Below, in pieces: positions 1 through 11,358 of a stretch of DNA of 64,000 bases (its first letter is position 1; every line of letters begins with the position of its first letter). Origin of the DNA: Corallochytrium limacisporum (lineage: Eukaryota; Opisthokonta). Under the pieces are notes generated by a model. That model was given only the letters and a program-made list of their open reading frames with translations. It did not search any database and was not told the origin of the DNA. Location of the stretch: positions 46,750 to 110,749 of the forward strand of contig PDIP01000031.1 of NCBI GenBank assembly GCA_002811645.1, written 5' to 3'. The position numbers were made by a program, and so were the translations under genes.

Positions 1-562
1 GGGGGGGGGGTGGGGGCTTATCCTCACACCGGCAAATTTCAAGAGAAATCACTCGCCGTGGCCTGTGATTTTAGGTACCACTCCCATAGCGAATAATAAT
101 AGTAGCTGGTATACCGGGGTACCTGGAGGAAAGCAGAGGAGATGTGTTGATTGGGTGTGGAGGAGCAGTTTGGGTCCGGGGTGGGGTCCGTCGGGAAGCC
201 GAGCGGGCATCGGATGGCAGGAATTTTGCAGCCCCAAGTCTCCGCAGCGACGCTGTTAGGAAAGGAAGCGCTTTCAAGCACCTTTGATTTTGGGTCTGCC
301 TGTGGCTGAATTCTGTGGTTTCCAGGGGTGCTCACGACCCAAGCTGGACAGTGTAAAATGAGTTTCAGCAGGATGTTAGTCGTCTGACTACGGATTTGAT
401 TTTTAAAGGTAGATGAGAAGGCACTCAGTTTAAGCTGGCTCTCTTGTCAAGCAGATGGTGAAATAGCGACCACGGAAACTTTGAAGTAGAAAGAAAATAC
501 CACACAGTAAAGAATGACAGTGACCAACAGAATAGACCAGGGATTAAATTAAATCTAACAAA
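1..562. other. Upstream region of the RING ligase gene; no gene seen
   Basis: This stretch opens with a run of ten G, one T and five more G at the very edge of the window. It then contains ordinary mixed-composition DNA. Reading frames here are short, overlap each other on both strands and show no domain or composition signal. It presumably holds the promoter and 5' UTR of the RING ligase starting at 563. The last 25 bases before that start are A-rich. Confidence 0.6.
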
Positions 563-1669
563 ATGGACCCAGAAGAATGTCAAGCGCGGCAGGAGGAGCC
601 GCGAGAACAAGAGTCAGAACAGTGGTACTGGTGCCATGTGTGCAATAAGAGAGTACAGCTACAGGGGGACCATTTCGCATGTCCAGACTGCAATGACTCT
701 TTCCTAGAGGAAGTGGAGGGTGTAGGTTCGAACGAACAAGCAGAGAATGATGAAGATGATAGTGATAGTGAAGCCGATGGCCCAGTTGGTGCATTTGCCC
801 GGGGACTCGGAGCCCTGCTGGGCAATACTGAAGGGATAGATGTCCAACCAGTGGATACTGGAGATGGACATCAAGGCGCTCAAGTGCAGGTCACTATTGA
901 AGCTCTTGGTCGACTTCTGGGAGTCCTTTCTGATAGGTCCTCGGACAGTACCAACAGACCCAACACTCGCAGTAGTACCCGCAGTACCCGCAGTAGCACT
1001 CGGCACGCTCGGCAAAGTGTACCGGAATCACATGAAGGACGAGTGTCTGAAGATCGGAGACCGCATTCTGCAGGTTCAGGGGATGATTTAGTCGCGGAAG
1101 TTGTTGATCATGTTGACAACGAGGATGAGCTCGGGCTGGGCCACGACGAAGAGAATGACGGCGACAACGAAGTGGCGGACGGCAGCGAGACCGGTCCCCT
1201 TCCAGGTAATCCTGGAGATACGTTTTCGGACATTCTCATGCGATTTCTGCAGGCAGCACTGGCACAAAACAGCTCAGGCCGTGGTAATTCTGGGCGTTTG
1301 CCTCCCGGTTTGGAACTCTTTTCCATGTACGGCAGTCCGGAGGACTATGCATGGGGCCCGAATGGCATGGATGAGATCATCAGTCGACTCATGGAACAAG
1401 CACCGAACCAGGGACCACCACCGGCCAGCGAGGACGCTATCAATGCATTGCCAGAGATGCTCTACACCGAGAAGCATAGGGAACAGGGATGGGACGAGTG
1501 CCCGGTGTGCCGGGATACCTTTGAGTTGCAAGCAAGGTTGAGACACTTGCCTTGCCAGCACTTTTTCCATTTTGAGTGCATCAAGTCATGGTTGATCGTG
1601 CACGGTACATGTCCTGTGTGTCGGGTGTCGTTGGAAGATCAGGGGTCGACCACGCAATCATCACAGTAG
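563..1669 (+). CDS. RNF126: RING-H2 E3 ubiquitin ligase, RNF115/RNF126-like
   Basis: Predicted E3 ubiquitin ligase of 368 residues. A small N-terminal zinc finger is formed by C24, C27, C40 and C43 within a WCHVCNK...FACPDC pattern. This is the layout of the BCA2-type zinc finger of RNF115/RNF126, which binds ubiquitin or hydrophobic clients. A long acidic and Ser/Arg-rich linker follows. A C-terminal RING-H2 domain has the full C3H2C3 ligand set at C313, C316, C331, H333, H336, C339, C350 and C353. Length and domain order fit RNF126, whose known role is cytosolic quality control of mislocalised proteins; that role is inferred by family. The gene ends 114 bp from the convergent DPH1 gene. The start is the first ATG in frame and precedes the zinc finger by 23 residues. 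Confidence 0.9.
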   Translation: MDPEECQARQEEPREQESEQWYWCHVCNKRVQLQGDHFACPDCNDSFLEEVEGVGSNEQAENDEDDSDSEADGPVGAFARGLGALLGNTEGIDVQPVDTGDGHQGAQVQVTIEALGRLLGVLSDRSSDSTNRPNTRSSTRSTRSSTRHARQSVPESHEGRVSEDRRPHSAGSGDDLVAEVVDHVDNEDELGLGHDEENDGDNEVADGSETGPLPGNPGDTFSDILMRFLQAALAQNSSGRGNSGRLPPGLELFSMYGSPEDYAWGPNGMDEIISRLMEQAPNQGPPPASEDAINALPEMLYTEKHREQGWDECPVCRDTFELQARLRHLPCQHFFHFECIKSWLIVHGTCPVCRVSLEDQGSTTQSSQ

Positions 1670-1783
1670 CTTAGCCGAGGCCACAGTGGGACATCCTTCT
1701 TGAGCAACCGATATTAATTTCTGTATTGACACATATAACTCTAGACACTTTTAGTAATTCATTTCTCGCGGTTTTTCTTTGTG

Positions 1784-3088
1784 TTACTGTACGGCAATGT
1801 GCTGCCTGCGCGCAATGCCTTCTTTGTCCTTCTTGTTCTTTGCCAACGCCCTACGTGACGATGACATTGAAGTCCGATTCGTGCGATGGTGTTCGTTGTT
1901 CGGAGTCCACGGGCCGAGGGATTCATTTGCGTAGAAGTCCATTGGGTATACCTCCTGCCATGGGATAACACCCATGGCCACGTTCAGTTCGTATGGGCTC
2001 AGCAAGGGCTTCGGAAAGGCATAGCCCCAGTCAATGCTCAACCTGGGGCACGCAACCTGAACCCAGGCATCCACCCCGGCGAATAGTTCCAATTTGTCCG
2101 GAAAAATCTCCGAAAGCAAAACAGTCACGCATTCCCGTCCAGTGCTTTCGATTGACGTACGAAGAGAATCCGCGACGACCGGCGCACCTTGGCGTCCGAG
2201 TGTACCGAGAATGATTCCGATCGTCTTGGCAGACCGAGCCCTGGTGATGGCTTCTCTGCGCAGCTTGTGCATTTCAACATGTTCGTAACCTTCCCGGGTC
2301 AATTCCTTGCCGTAGGGGTCGTAGCGATACGCATCCAGCTGCGGATTGCTGATCATGATGCTTTCCAGATGAAAGCGTCCATCTCCCACGAAAAGAATGC
2401 ACGTGGGCTTAGAGTCTTCGAAGGAAAGCTTCGGGCTCGTGCACCCCAAAATCTCCCCTGGAGAAAGTGGTTTGGACTGCGGAATCACAATTTCATAATG
2501 TTTAGTCAGCTCCTGCTTCAGCCCAAAGAGGGCGGTGGTGAACTGAACCGTGCTCACAAGAACAATCCTCTGTCCTGCTGGGAAATTGCTACGTACCGTC
2601 TGCATTAGATGGTTGACATCCACACCAATATCGACAAACACGTAGAGCATTGCAAGACCCTGGCGCATCTGGGTATCAACTGGGATCAAACAACTGTGTC
2701 CGTAGTGAACAAGCAGATCGCAGCCCAATGCGCGCGCCGTATAGTCGTCCACGCAGCACGCGCCATAGACCGCATCTCCCATGATCAGCACCTGCTCTAC
2801 ATCAGTGAAGCGTTCGATAATATCCGCAATCGCGCATGCAAACAGAAGCAAGCCTTCTGGCATTTGCAATCCAATGGTCTTTGCGTTCTCACATCGTACC
2901 CGCCAGATTGTCTTTTCAATTTCGAAATTGTAGTTGCTTGGGAGCGCCTTTTTGGCAGCCTGTATCGCTGGATCTGTGTAAAGCTCTGGTGAAACTTGAG
3001 TAACAACCGCCCGATTTCTCGTTCGTGTTGGTCTACGTGCACGGGTCTTGGCTACTGCCGTCTGTGCTGATGGCGCTGTTTCTTCCAT
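1784..3088 (-). CDS. DPH1: Diphthamide synthase subunit DPH1
   Basis: Radical 3-amino-3-carboxypropyl transferase subunit that, with DPH2, begins diphthamide synthesis on a histidine of translation factor eEF2. The N-terminal core carries the family signature LPSNYNFEI followed by [12 protein letters not shown]. The three cysteines expected to hold the 4Fe-4S cluster are visible in GACCVDD (C111/C112), ILGCTSP (C216) and VACPRLS (C347), numbered from the ATG at 3088. The frame is open further upstream to 3154, but that codon is GTG. The ATG at 3088 gives 434 residues and a short basic N-terminal leader, so I chose it. The C-terminus is Lys/Arg-rich. The cytosolic location and role are known for the family. 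Confidence 0.95.
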   Translation of the reverse strand: MEETAPSAQTAVAKTRARRPTRTRNRAVVTQVSPELYTDPAIQAAKKALPSNYNFEIEKTIWRVRCENAKTIGLQMPEGLLLFACAIADIIERFTDVEQVLIMGDAVYGACCVDDYTARALGCDLLVHYGHSCLIPVDTQMRQGLAMLYVFVDIGVDVNHLMQTVRSNFPAGQRIVLVSTVQFTTALFGLKQELTKHYEIVIPQSKPLSPGEILGCTSPKLSFEDSKPTCILFVGDGRFHLESIMISNPQLDAYRYDPYGKELTREGYEHVEMHKLRREAITRARSAKTIGIILGTLGRQGAPVVADSLRTSIESTGRECVTVLLSEIFPDKLELFAGVDAWVQVACPRLSIDWGYAFPKPLLSPYELNVAMGVIPWQEVYPMDFYANESLGPWTPNNEHHRTNRTSMSSSRRALAKNKKDKEGIARRQHIAVQ

Positions 3089-3615
3089 GATGCAGGCCCA
3101 GGATGTATCCAGCTTCAAGCGACTACTATCTCTATACCTCAACGTTTTATTCACCTCAATTTCTTTCTCCGCGCACAGATCACATTGAATATATGGTTGG
3201 TGAGCTGGTCACTTTATTCAATTATTCATCTGTTTGAAAAGAATTCCATTTCCACCGTGCCGCCCCGAGTACCTCCACACTGCTCTAGTCCTGATCCGGC
3301 AGCACACGCATGGACCGGGCGTGCACGGGAATTCCCGACCCCCCCCCCTTCGCACCCGCTCCCTCCCCTCCGCCCGTGGTGTTTAAATTGTGGCGGGTGA
3401 ACAAGCGTTCGGAGGTGATTGTGTTGGGAGCACTGGGAGGCACACACGGTCGGGGTCCCAAAACCCGCCCGCGGATCTCCCCACCTTTGCGTTGGCCGTG
3501 AGGCCGAGAAAGGCCAAGTTCCTGGTGGCCCTCCGATGGTCATACATAGCTAATGTGGTTCCTAGCGCTTATATTTTAAAGTGGTCACATGTCGATGTTC
3601 GCAGTTTCCACTTGG
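3089..3615. other. Intergenic region between DPH1 and the chitin synthase
   Basis: This holds the DPH1 promoter side and the 3' end of the chitin synthase gene. A run of ten C lies at 3339-3348, followed by a pyrimidine-rich stretch to about 3375. No coding signal was seen; reading frames of 60-105 codons overlap one another on both strands and look random. Confidence 0.55.
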
Positions 3616-6600
3616 TTAGTTGTAGTCAACTTTGAGCATGTTGACAAAGTCCACTGTAGAAGCATTGGTGGCCTCCACTTGCTGACTCGCTGCCTCAGTG
3701 AATTTCGCATCCCATTCGACAAGCGTGCGCAGAACAATGTCTCCGCTTTCCTTGCGGGTGTACGTTTTGCTGCTCTTGGCCTTATCCGAAATGGTGCGAG
3801 TCGCACCCCAAGAGAAGTCGTCCATATGCCAAAGGGCGTACAGCGGAAGCACGAAGTAGAAAATCGGGGTTGCTATCATGTTAAACATCATCCATTTGAG
3901 GACGTCAAAGCTGCGACTCTTCAGTAGTGCTGTCAACATAACTACACCGGTGACACCACCAATGAAGATCAGAGCCATCCATGGCACTGTGCCCCCCGCG
4001 ATGATGGAATCCAAGAAGAGATAGAGACCAAACAGCAGGGAGAAGGGCAGGGTGAACGCGGACATGAGATCCACAAAGACCACAGTCTTCATGCCGAGAG
4101 GGCCATAGCCGCAGAGATGAGGACAGAACATCAGAACGCTGAGATTGTGAAGAGTAGAGTTGATCCAGCGTCGGCGCTGGCTCAACAGAACCGGGAAACT
4201 GTCGGGCACGACTGTGTGGCAGTACGGTTCACCGGTAAAGCGCAGGGTGCTCTTGGGGAAGTACCACAACAGCAGGGTGGTAAGGTAGCGATCTTCCCCA
4301 AGGGAGAAGAGGTTCTTGTCATGCAGGGTGTTCACATCGTACACACTGTACTCACGAAGGATGCGATCATCACAGTAGATGGGCACCTCGCCTCGATGAT
4401 TCACCTCCTCACCAGGTTCTCCAGGTCGTTTGATTCTGTACATGGAATAGCATCCCGGTAGACAAGTAACCTTGCCAAAGAAGCTTTCGAACGCCTTTGA
4501 AACGTTCTGCGAATAGAAGTATTCGAAGACTTGAATTGCGGTAACCCAACTGTCATTTGGGTTCCGCACTCGAGTTTCTCCGGCCACACCGATGGTACCT
4601 GGCTTGCTTTCACAGATTGCCACCAGGCCGTTCAGCGCAGTCTCACCCAGTTCGGTGTCGGCATCAACAGCCAACAGATAGTCAAATGAGTACGGATTGA
4701 TGCGAAGCTCGTGACGAAGCGCACGGTAGATTTCATACTCTAGGGGCGCCATTGGTCGATTGTACAGCAGTCGATTCATGTAACGGATAAGAATGACCTG
4801 GGAATCGCGCTTGCCACGGTTGCCAGCTTTGAATGTCTCCCAGCGGTATCCACTCTTGATGATGACCAGGTAGGGCATGGTACGTTGGCCACGGCGGAAG
4901 ACGCCACTGACAACCTTGGCTCTGTTGTACCGCATAGCTGGATCTGCGCTGACGGCATCATAAGCGTAGGATGGTACTTGAGTACGTTCCTCAGGATTAT
5001 CATTCTTGTACCCAAGAATATCCAAAACAATCTCACTCGTTGGTTTCAAACTGCCACCTCCTGTAACCAAACCATCACAAATGACCACCAACACACGCTT
5101 CCGGTCTGGGTACAAGAGCTCCGCCGTTGAGAAGATGGTACGTTCAAGCTCTTCTTCGCTCTCAGAGTAGCATGTGACCTGGCACATGACATACTTTCTT
5201 TGCATTTCTTGGGCCTTGGGAATCAGGGCAGCCAGGCCAACAAACGATTTGAACAGTGTAAAACCAAGAACCAAAAAGGTTAGAATCGTCAGTGCAATGG
5301 ATTGACCCTCGCAAGCTACGTTGAGAGTTTCATTGAGTAAGCTTCCCACCCGGAATTGTACATCCAGACATTCTTTGACAGCTGCCAAGGTAGGATCCTC
5401 TTTGAAAATCTGTGTCACCACCTGTTCCTGATAACTGACGTCCTCAGTGGGAGACAGAGAACTGATCCGATCTACAATCCGTTTGTTGAACAGTGCAGGG
5501 AAATACCGTTCATTGGTAGTGTACTTTGAAATGTCATACACGACATCCTCGTAAGCAATGTACATGTCACCGATGCTGCGGTGTAACGTGAGATCAGTTT
5601 TCGCCATCACAAATGAACCAACTTTGAAACCGTCGATGGCGGTAATATCAATATCTGTGTGACAGGATTCAACGGTCACACTGGTCTGGCCGTCTTCACT
5701 GGTTAGCTTGCACAAGGCTTCACGATCCACCTGTCCTGCCCCCTGGGAGTAACCACTGATCTCCTCTTCAATCGGGTCCAAGACAGAACTACGGCGTCTT
5801 CTTGTGGCATCAAGAGAAGCAAATGCAGACGTCGCATCTGAACCACGCAATTGGGTACCTGGTACAGCAGGTGCAATATTCACAAGAGTATAGACCCCGG
5901 CAGTCCGTGTTGAGATGGCCCTGGCAGCATTTTCAAACTCTATGCAAGATGTGGATGATGTCAAAGAAAGAGGATCATATCGCTGAAAAAGATCACTAAT
6001 TACCATGCCATTCAATGCGTCAAGAGCGTCTGTGACGTCCACATTACCAGGGTGCTCCCAGCCTGTCAGATCGTACACATCACCATTGATTATGTAGACA
6101 CGATTGGATGAACGTGAGAGCTCGTACACCTCTGCCAAAGACACTTCAGTTCCTTTCAGAGCATCACAGACCAACAAACGAGCACCCAGAACAACGAAGA
6201 CAAGAGTGCTGGAGATCAGAACAGCAATGAAGCACAGAAGAACTTTTTCTCTCCATGCCACAAATTGATCTTTTGTCTTTAGATTTGTTGTCTTCCGCAG
6301 TACAATATCTGGAATGAAGAACGTCACCGTGTTTGCTAAGCCCACCCAAATCTTTCGCTTCCAGGTCCGTGGTTTTGAAATGTAGACATCCTTCTGCGGC
6401 TCCGCGTACGTCTCCTTCACTCCCTTTTCGTGCTGCTCATCTTGATTCTCAATCGTCTTACCTTCTTCAGGGGTTGTGGCATGCGGCAAGACTGTGGTGA
6501 TGTCTGTGGTATCCTCAGATTCTGTGCTTGCTGCTTTCGGAGCCATCTCACCCATCAAATTCATGGTGCGCATTCGATTGCGGATAGCTAGAATATCAAG

Positions 6601-8766
6601 ATCATGATCGTTCATATCTTCATCATTGTCATCAAATGCAAGAAGATCGGTTGAGAGCGCCAGTCTTATCGGCGCGTCTGCGATATCTTGAACGGACGCT
6701 AACACGTGTGCTTTTGATATACATAGCTCTACCAATGCATTCAGGGACCGGTAGAGAATGCCATCCATTGCCGGAATCTTGGTAGTGCACACGTTCACAA
6801 AAAGACACCCAGCATGAGTGGACTCCAATGTCTTCTGAATTGCCTCCCTCCCAGTTACAATGGCTTTCACATCCTTGCCCTGGATAGAGGAAATCGATTT
6901 CATGATAGAAGACACACTCTGTGATATGATTTCAAAAGCACTGTGTTCATCTTCCTTTACCACGTACAGGCCGTCCCTAACAAGGTCATACACCAAAGGA
7001 TCTCCTTTGTGGGAGCTCTTCACTGTGGTATGACCCTTAGCTGGGGTTCCGAAATAGTGACCAACAATACCCTCTCGCACGACATGCATGGCCAATTCTT
7101 CAGCGCATATGTCTCCGCTGTTGATTCCTACTTGTTTCTTATTGGATCCTGATTTGCTGAAAAGTGCACATCCAGCTGCCAATTCGTACTTATCCAAATC
7201 GGCCTGTGTTACCAGAGACCAAGTAGATTGCTGTTTCTTCGAGCACACTGCGGATTGCGTGGCGGCCTCCATGTAGTCAGATATTCTGGATGCCAGCTCT
7301 AACTGGTTTTTTGCCCAAGACTTTTCCTCTCCCGTAGGATCTAGAGATTTTAAGCACTGTGCATGCAGTGTGGCCTCCATGCCTAGAGCAATAAGTAGAT
7401 CCTTTCCAGACATGCTCTCCTTGTCCACCCTCTCCGTATGGTTGTGAGGAGTACAGAGAGCTCTGACTGTGAATTTTCTTCCGACATCATCGCGTAGAGT
7501 GGCCTGAGAAGCCGTATTCTTCTTGCTTGAAAGTCCTCGATTGATGAGAGCAAATAGTCTCCCAATCATCCCTTCATATATGCTCATGGCAAGTGCTTGC
7601 TTTCTGCGGATCGCATCTACAAATGGTGTCAAGTAAAGAATATCATCATCAGTCTCCTTTCCACGACCAGACAACGCACGCTCTCGAACAGTTTCCCGAG
7701 TAAGCATGGTTTCCATAACTGATACTTCGCATTGGAAGGCACTTGCGCATTTGTACAAGGCGAGTCGATCTCTAATAGAGGACGAGCCGTCGTCCTCCAT
7801 GGTCAAACTTAGGTCTGTCAATGCAGCAATCATCAGGCATGTTTTGTAGATGTCTTCCTGCTCTTCCTCAGAGAATCCCAGGTACACCATACTACGGTGC
7901 AGTGATTTGAATCCGCAATGTGTGCTTTCATTCTGAGCCTGCGACTTGCGGCTGGTGGCTCTTTCCCAACTGTAGGGAACGTACCCGAAGTCGGACATTT
8001 CTTGCTCTTCGGAAATGGAAATTTCAGAACCAGATTTCTCATCGCCCAATGCTGTGTTCCGAATTCCCAGTGTGACAATAGGAATAATAGCTAATCTGGG
8101 AAATCCAGCGTGATCTGTCTTGTTTACATATGATGATTGCAGTGCCAGAGGCTGAAACTTAACCGCTTGCAAGAGACGGGTTCGATGGACCACTGAAATT
8201 TCATATACTACTTGGTATCCCATACATGATGATGAGGTACCATTCGATACATAGGGACTAAGTTCCGTGAAAGCCCGGAGCACAAACACTGCCCTGAGGC
8301 TCCGGTTGGCTAACGTACAGTCAATCGATTCCAGTCCACTGGTCATCGATCCTTCTTGTAAGCGCAACAGTGGTGCAATGGAATGGGGGGTTGAATCCCG
8401 ATCTGAGGTATCTTCGGTAGTGTACGCAGTGATCACATTCGCTAGCGCTAGGAAAGTTTGAGACTTTGCTCTATTGTTGTTGCCCACTACACACAGAGTT
8501 TGGTCCTCCCCGGTGCTCACACCCTGAGCAAGAATAGTCAAAATGTGATTGTAGATATGGTCCTGTTCCTCCGACGGCTCATCGAGTAGATCTTCACTTG
8601 ACATGAGTTTGGGAAGCTGTGCCCGTAGGGAATTGACACCAAATGCATTTGAAATATCGTCATGATGAACTGGTGTACTTACCATAAGCGTATCATTAAG
8701 TCGTTTAAAGTTATCTAGATAGAGACCCTTCAGGGCCTCCTGGAGTCGGCCAGGGTCTTTCCCCAT
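3616..8766 (-). CDS. Chitin synthase with N-terminal myosin-like head (class V/VII type)
   Basis: Membrane glycosyltransferase making chitin from UDP-GlcNAc, 1716 residues in one exon. Residues about 35-700 form a divergent myosin-like head. The place of the ATP-binding P-loop (94-103) reads VGNNNRAKSQ instead of the GESGAGKT consensus, so ATP hydrolysis is unlikely. Then come membrane segments around 805-823 and 841-862, a cytochrome-b5-like domain (about 873-960), a second related domain (about 1020-1140) and a membrane segment at 1155-1181. The GT2 catalytic domain spans about 1195-1545, with the DAD motif (1368-1370), EDRYL (1491-1495) and QRRRW (1530-1534). Several membrane helices follow to 1650. 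This order matches fungal class V/VII enzymes and homologues in unicellular opisthokonts. The tail after the last helix is short (about 65 residues) and I see no clear DEK-type domain. Confidence 0.95.
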   Translation of the reverse strand: MGKDPGRLQEALKGLYLDNFKRLNDTLMVSTPVHHDDISNAFGVNSLRAQLPKLMSSEDLLDEPSEEQDHIYNHILTILAQGVSTGEDQTLCVVGNNNRAKSQTFLALANVITAYTTEDTSDRDSTPHSIAPLLRLQEGSMTSGLESIDCTLANRSLRAVFVLRAFTELSPYVSNGTSSSCMGYQVVYEISVVHRTRLLQAVKFQPLALQSSYVNKTDHAGFPRLAIIPIVTLGIRNTALGDEKSGSEISISEEQEMSDFGYVPYSWERATSRKSQAQNESTHCGFKSLHRSMVYLGFSEEEQEDIYKTCLMIAALTDLSLTMEDDGSSSIRDRLALYKCASAFQCEVSVMETMLTRETVRERALSGRGKETDDDILYLTPFVDAIRRKQALAMSIYEGMIGRLFALINRGLSSKKNTASQATLRDDVGRKFTVRALCTPHNHTERVDKESMSGKDLLIALGMEATLHAQCLKSLDPTGEEKSWAKNQLELASRISDYMEAATQSAVCSKKQQSTWSLVTQADLDKYELAAGCALFSKSGSNKKQVGINSGDICAEELAMHVVREGIVGHYFGTPAKGHTTVKSSHKGDPLVYDLVRDGLYVVKEDEHSAFEIISQSVSSIMKSISSIQGKDVKAIVTGREAIQKTLESTHAGCLFVNVCTTKIPAMDGILYRSLNALVELCISKAHVLASVQDIADAPIRLALSTDLLAFDDNDEDMNDHDLDILAIRNRMRTMNLMGEMAPKAASTESEDTTDITTVLPHATTPEEGKTIENQDEQHEKGVKETYAEPQKDVYISKPRTWKRKIWVGLANTVTFFIPDIVLRKTTNLKTKDQFVAWREKVLLCFIAVLISSTLVFVVLGARLLVCDALKGTEVSLAEVYELSRSSNRVYIINGDVYDLTGWEHPGNVDVTDALDALNGMVISDLFQRYDPLSLTSSTSCIEFENAARAISTRTAGVYTLVNIAPAVPGTQLRGSDATSAFASLDATRRRRSSVLDPIEEEISGYSQGAGQVDREALCKLTSEDGQTSVTVESCHTDIDITAIDGFKVGSFVMAKTDLTLHRSIGDMYIAYEDVVYDISKYTTNERYFPALFNKRIVDRISSLSPTEDVSYQEQVVTQIFKEDPTLAAVKECLDVQFRVGSLLNETLNVACEGQSIALTILTFLVLGFTLFKSFVGLAALIPKAQEMQRKYVMCQVTCYSESEEELERTIFSTAELLYPDRKRVLVVICDGLVTGGGSLKPTSEIVLDILGYKNDNPEERTQVPSYAYDAVSADPAMRYNRAKVVSGVFRRGQRTMPYLVIIKSGYRWETFKAGNRGKRDSQVILIRYMNRLLYNRPMAPLEYEIYRALRHELRINPYSFDYLLAVDADTELGETALNGLVAICESKPGTIGVAGETRVRNPNDSWVTAIQVFEYFYSQNVSKAFESFFGKVTCLPGCYSMYRIKRPGEPGEEVNHRGEVPIYCDDRILREYSVYDVNTLHDKNLFSLGEDRYLTTLLLWYFPKSTLRFTGEPYCHTVVPDSFPVLLSQRRRWINSTLHNLSVLMFCPHLCGYGPLGMKTVVFVDLMSAFTLPFSLLFGLYLFLDSIIAGGTVPWMALIFIGGVTGVVMLTALLKSRSFDVLKWMMFNMIATPIFYFVLPLYALWHMDDFSWGATRTISDKAKSSKTYTRKESGDIVLRTLVEWDAKFTEAASQQVEATNASTVDFVNMLKVDYN

Positions 8767-11358
8767 GATTTAAAGACTGAGGAGTGTTTGGTGTGTCTCA
8801 CTGGCGTCTGATCGCCTGTTAATCAAGTACGCTGAGTTTTAGAACCTTCACTACAAACAATATGCTCAAGCATCTATTTCCTCGTGAATGTGATTCTTGA
8901 GCACCCTACAGCAGTGTCCACATGACCTGTGCGCACCCCTTTCCCCTTCGCCATATGACTTGGCCTACAAGCCCTCACCTAGTGAGCACGGTGATGACGG
9001 ATTCTTCAGTGGCTGGGCTTTTGGGGCTTGCAAGAGGAGGGAGAGCCCCGGTCAAAACAGAAAAAAAAGGGAGGGACAGAGAACCACAGGGCACCATGTA
9101 CCGAGCCTAAATTTGTAAAAATTAGACTGGGTATTGTTCCGTGATGGAAGAGAAATGGGGACACCAAGGGAGCCAACAGCATGGGGAGGCGGTGTATTTT
9201 GTGCCACCGACAACAAAGTCAATATACGGGCCAGCCAGTGCAGATGACACAGTCCCACTAAAGAAACAGTGTTCGAAAGGACTCATGGCTAGCAAAAAAT
9301 CACTGCAAATTTGTTTTCTTGAGTATGTGCAGATTTACTGGCGCTGCAGCCTGCGATTCCCACAGCAATCACTGCTACCCATAGAGATTAGTCTCTTGAA
9401 TTCGCGCTCATACGGGTGTTGACTCTACTCGCTGACGTTTTGGAAAGCAGTTGGATCGCATGCCCCACGGTTCTCTGTGTGGCAAAAACCATCATAAACC
9501 CAAGGTAGAGATGTACTTAATGGGGATTTCGTGATGCCGACGTGACAAGGCCCAAACAGGTCGAATTTGACCTCTTGGTTCAAAACTCGGTCATAGACGG
9601 CTGACATTGTACAACACTATTTTCAGGCGTACAGCATCTACCGAAGTCAAGTCTCCCAGACATAGGTTTCTTATGCCCTTTTTGTGCTTGTCGAACTTCT
9701 TCCAATCTCGTCCATACTTCATCTTCTGCTTCACCCTTCAAGCTAAATCACCCGTCTCCAAGCAAACCACTTAAATATCATCAGATACAGCCAAACCGCT
9801 GGGTACGAGTTTGGGGATTTGGCCGAAGACGTGGCGTAGGGGCGCAATGGCTTGCTGCTTTGGGATCGGGAGCTCCATTTTGTATATGTCCATACACTGA
9901 GTGTTTCTTCGCTCTTCTGCGCAGGTTGGGGACCTACACCGAGTTCCGTTCAAGTCGTTCACCAGCTCAATGAGGTCCTTTTTTTCCACTGTCGTTGCCA
10001 CTGTCTCCCCCACGCGGCTCACCCCTTGTTCCTCCAATTTTCACTTCAGCTTTGATTGCCGGAGAGAGGGGGGTGATTGCTGGGCAATTTGAATGCGATA
10101 GTACTAGTACCCCTAGGTACCGGGCTTGTGATCTACGTGGTACAGTTTCTCTGAGCGAGAAGCAAAATCCGTACGGCCTCCATTGGAGGGTCACCGTGGA
10201 AACTGCCAAGCTGTGTGTGTGTGTGTGTGTGTGTGTTGGGAAGGAGGGGGTGTGATCGGTAAATTCGCCGGTCCTCTAGACGAAGAACAGAGAGAGTGGG
10301 AGCGTGCGCCGGTACGGGTCGTACCTCACATTGCTACCGCCCAAGCCTTTCAGTCCCACACTGCAGTACGGACGGAATCAAAAGGCAAACCTGCGTAAGG
10401 TGGTCTTAGGAGACCTTGTGCCAACGTTCCAAACAATAAGTTACATGTATATGGATTGGTTCACTCGCCGTACGGTGTGGGAGGCTGAATTGACTGCCAA
10501 CCATCTGTTGATGTACCAATAAGGTATCAGCAAATGTCAGCATGATATGGACATTTAGTATACTTAAATTGTATCGCAGTATCCAGATATCTGTGCCATG
10601 AGGCATGAGGTTAATAATTTAGGGCCCATAAATCCACTCAATTACGCAAGATATCAATGTATAGGCGGCGGTACGTTATGATGGCACTCCTGGTTTAATA
10701 GGGGAACACATGTACTTTACCATTAGTATTCGGGTGAATTGTGTCTTCCGCTCTGCAGTGTCGCTTGAACGGGGCGTTTCAAAGGACTGGTCTGATGGCC
10801 TGGAAGCTTGCTTGAGATACTATCAGCTGAATATATGAATCGAACTATTCACATACCTGCGCGATTCCATCCCCTCCACCACAGCAATCGGGCATGTCAA
10901 AATAACGGAGGACACCCTCAGCCTTTCTTTCTACAGGGAACAACTGTCATCATCATGTGTGTTCAATTTATCGCACCTATTGCTCCTGAACTGCGAAAGG
11001 AATTGACCCCGTACCAGTCTCCGATTTGAGACATAAGATCCTAAGGTTATATCTTAGGGCAGATTCCTGTTGGGGGGAGATATCCCAGGTCGCCGCAGAC
11101 ACCGCTCTAACATTAATCTCTGTACGGTACTTCACAACGAACCGAGGCATTGTCGACGTTGGGCCTCCATGTCGATTCAATACCAGAACACAGCGCATGG
11201 TATTTCAACATTAGGAAATGATTGCATAAAATGGCTTAGTAAGGACATCAGCAGTTTTTTCCTGACCAAGGACCGTAAAAACATTCGTAGGTGAGATGGA
11301 AGGAACGATTGCATAATGACTTAGGAACACTTCGACGTGGGCCACAAAAGCTACCAAC
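8767..11358. other. 2.6-kb gene-poor region between divergent genes
   Basis: This lies between the start of the chitin synthase (-) and the start of the orphan CxxC gene (+), so it must contain both promoters. Reading frames are all under 100 codons, mostly overlap in several frames and carry no recognisable motif. The only clear structure is a (TG)n microsatellite near 10212-10235. I found no tRNA-like fold. It could hide a non-coding RNA or small spliced exons, which cannot be judged from this sequence alone. Confidence 0.5.
10212..10235. repeat. (TG)12 microsatellite
   Basis: A perfect alternating TG run of about 24 bases lies in the gene-poor region, followed by TTGGG. It is a simple-sequence repeat and a potential Z-DNA-forming tract. 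No coding frame depends on it. Confidence 0.9.
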
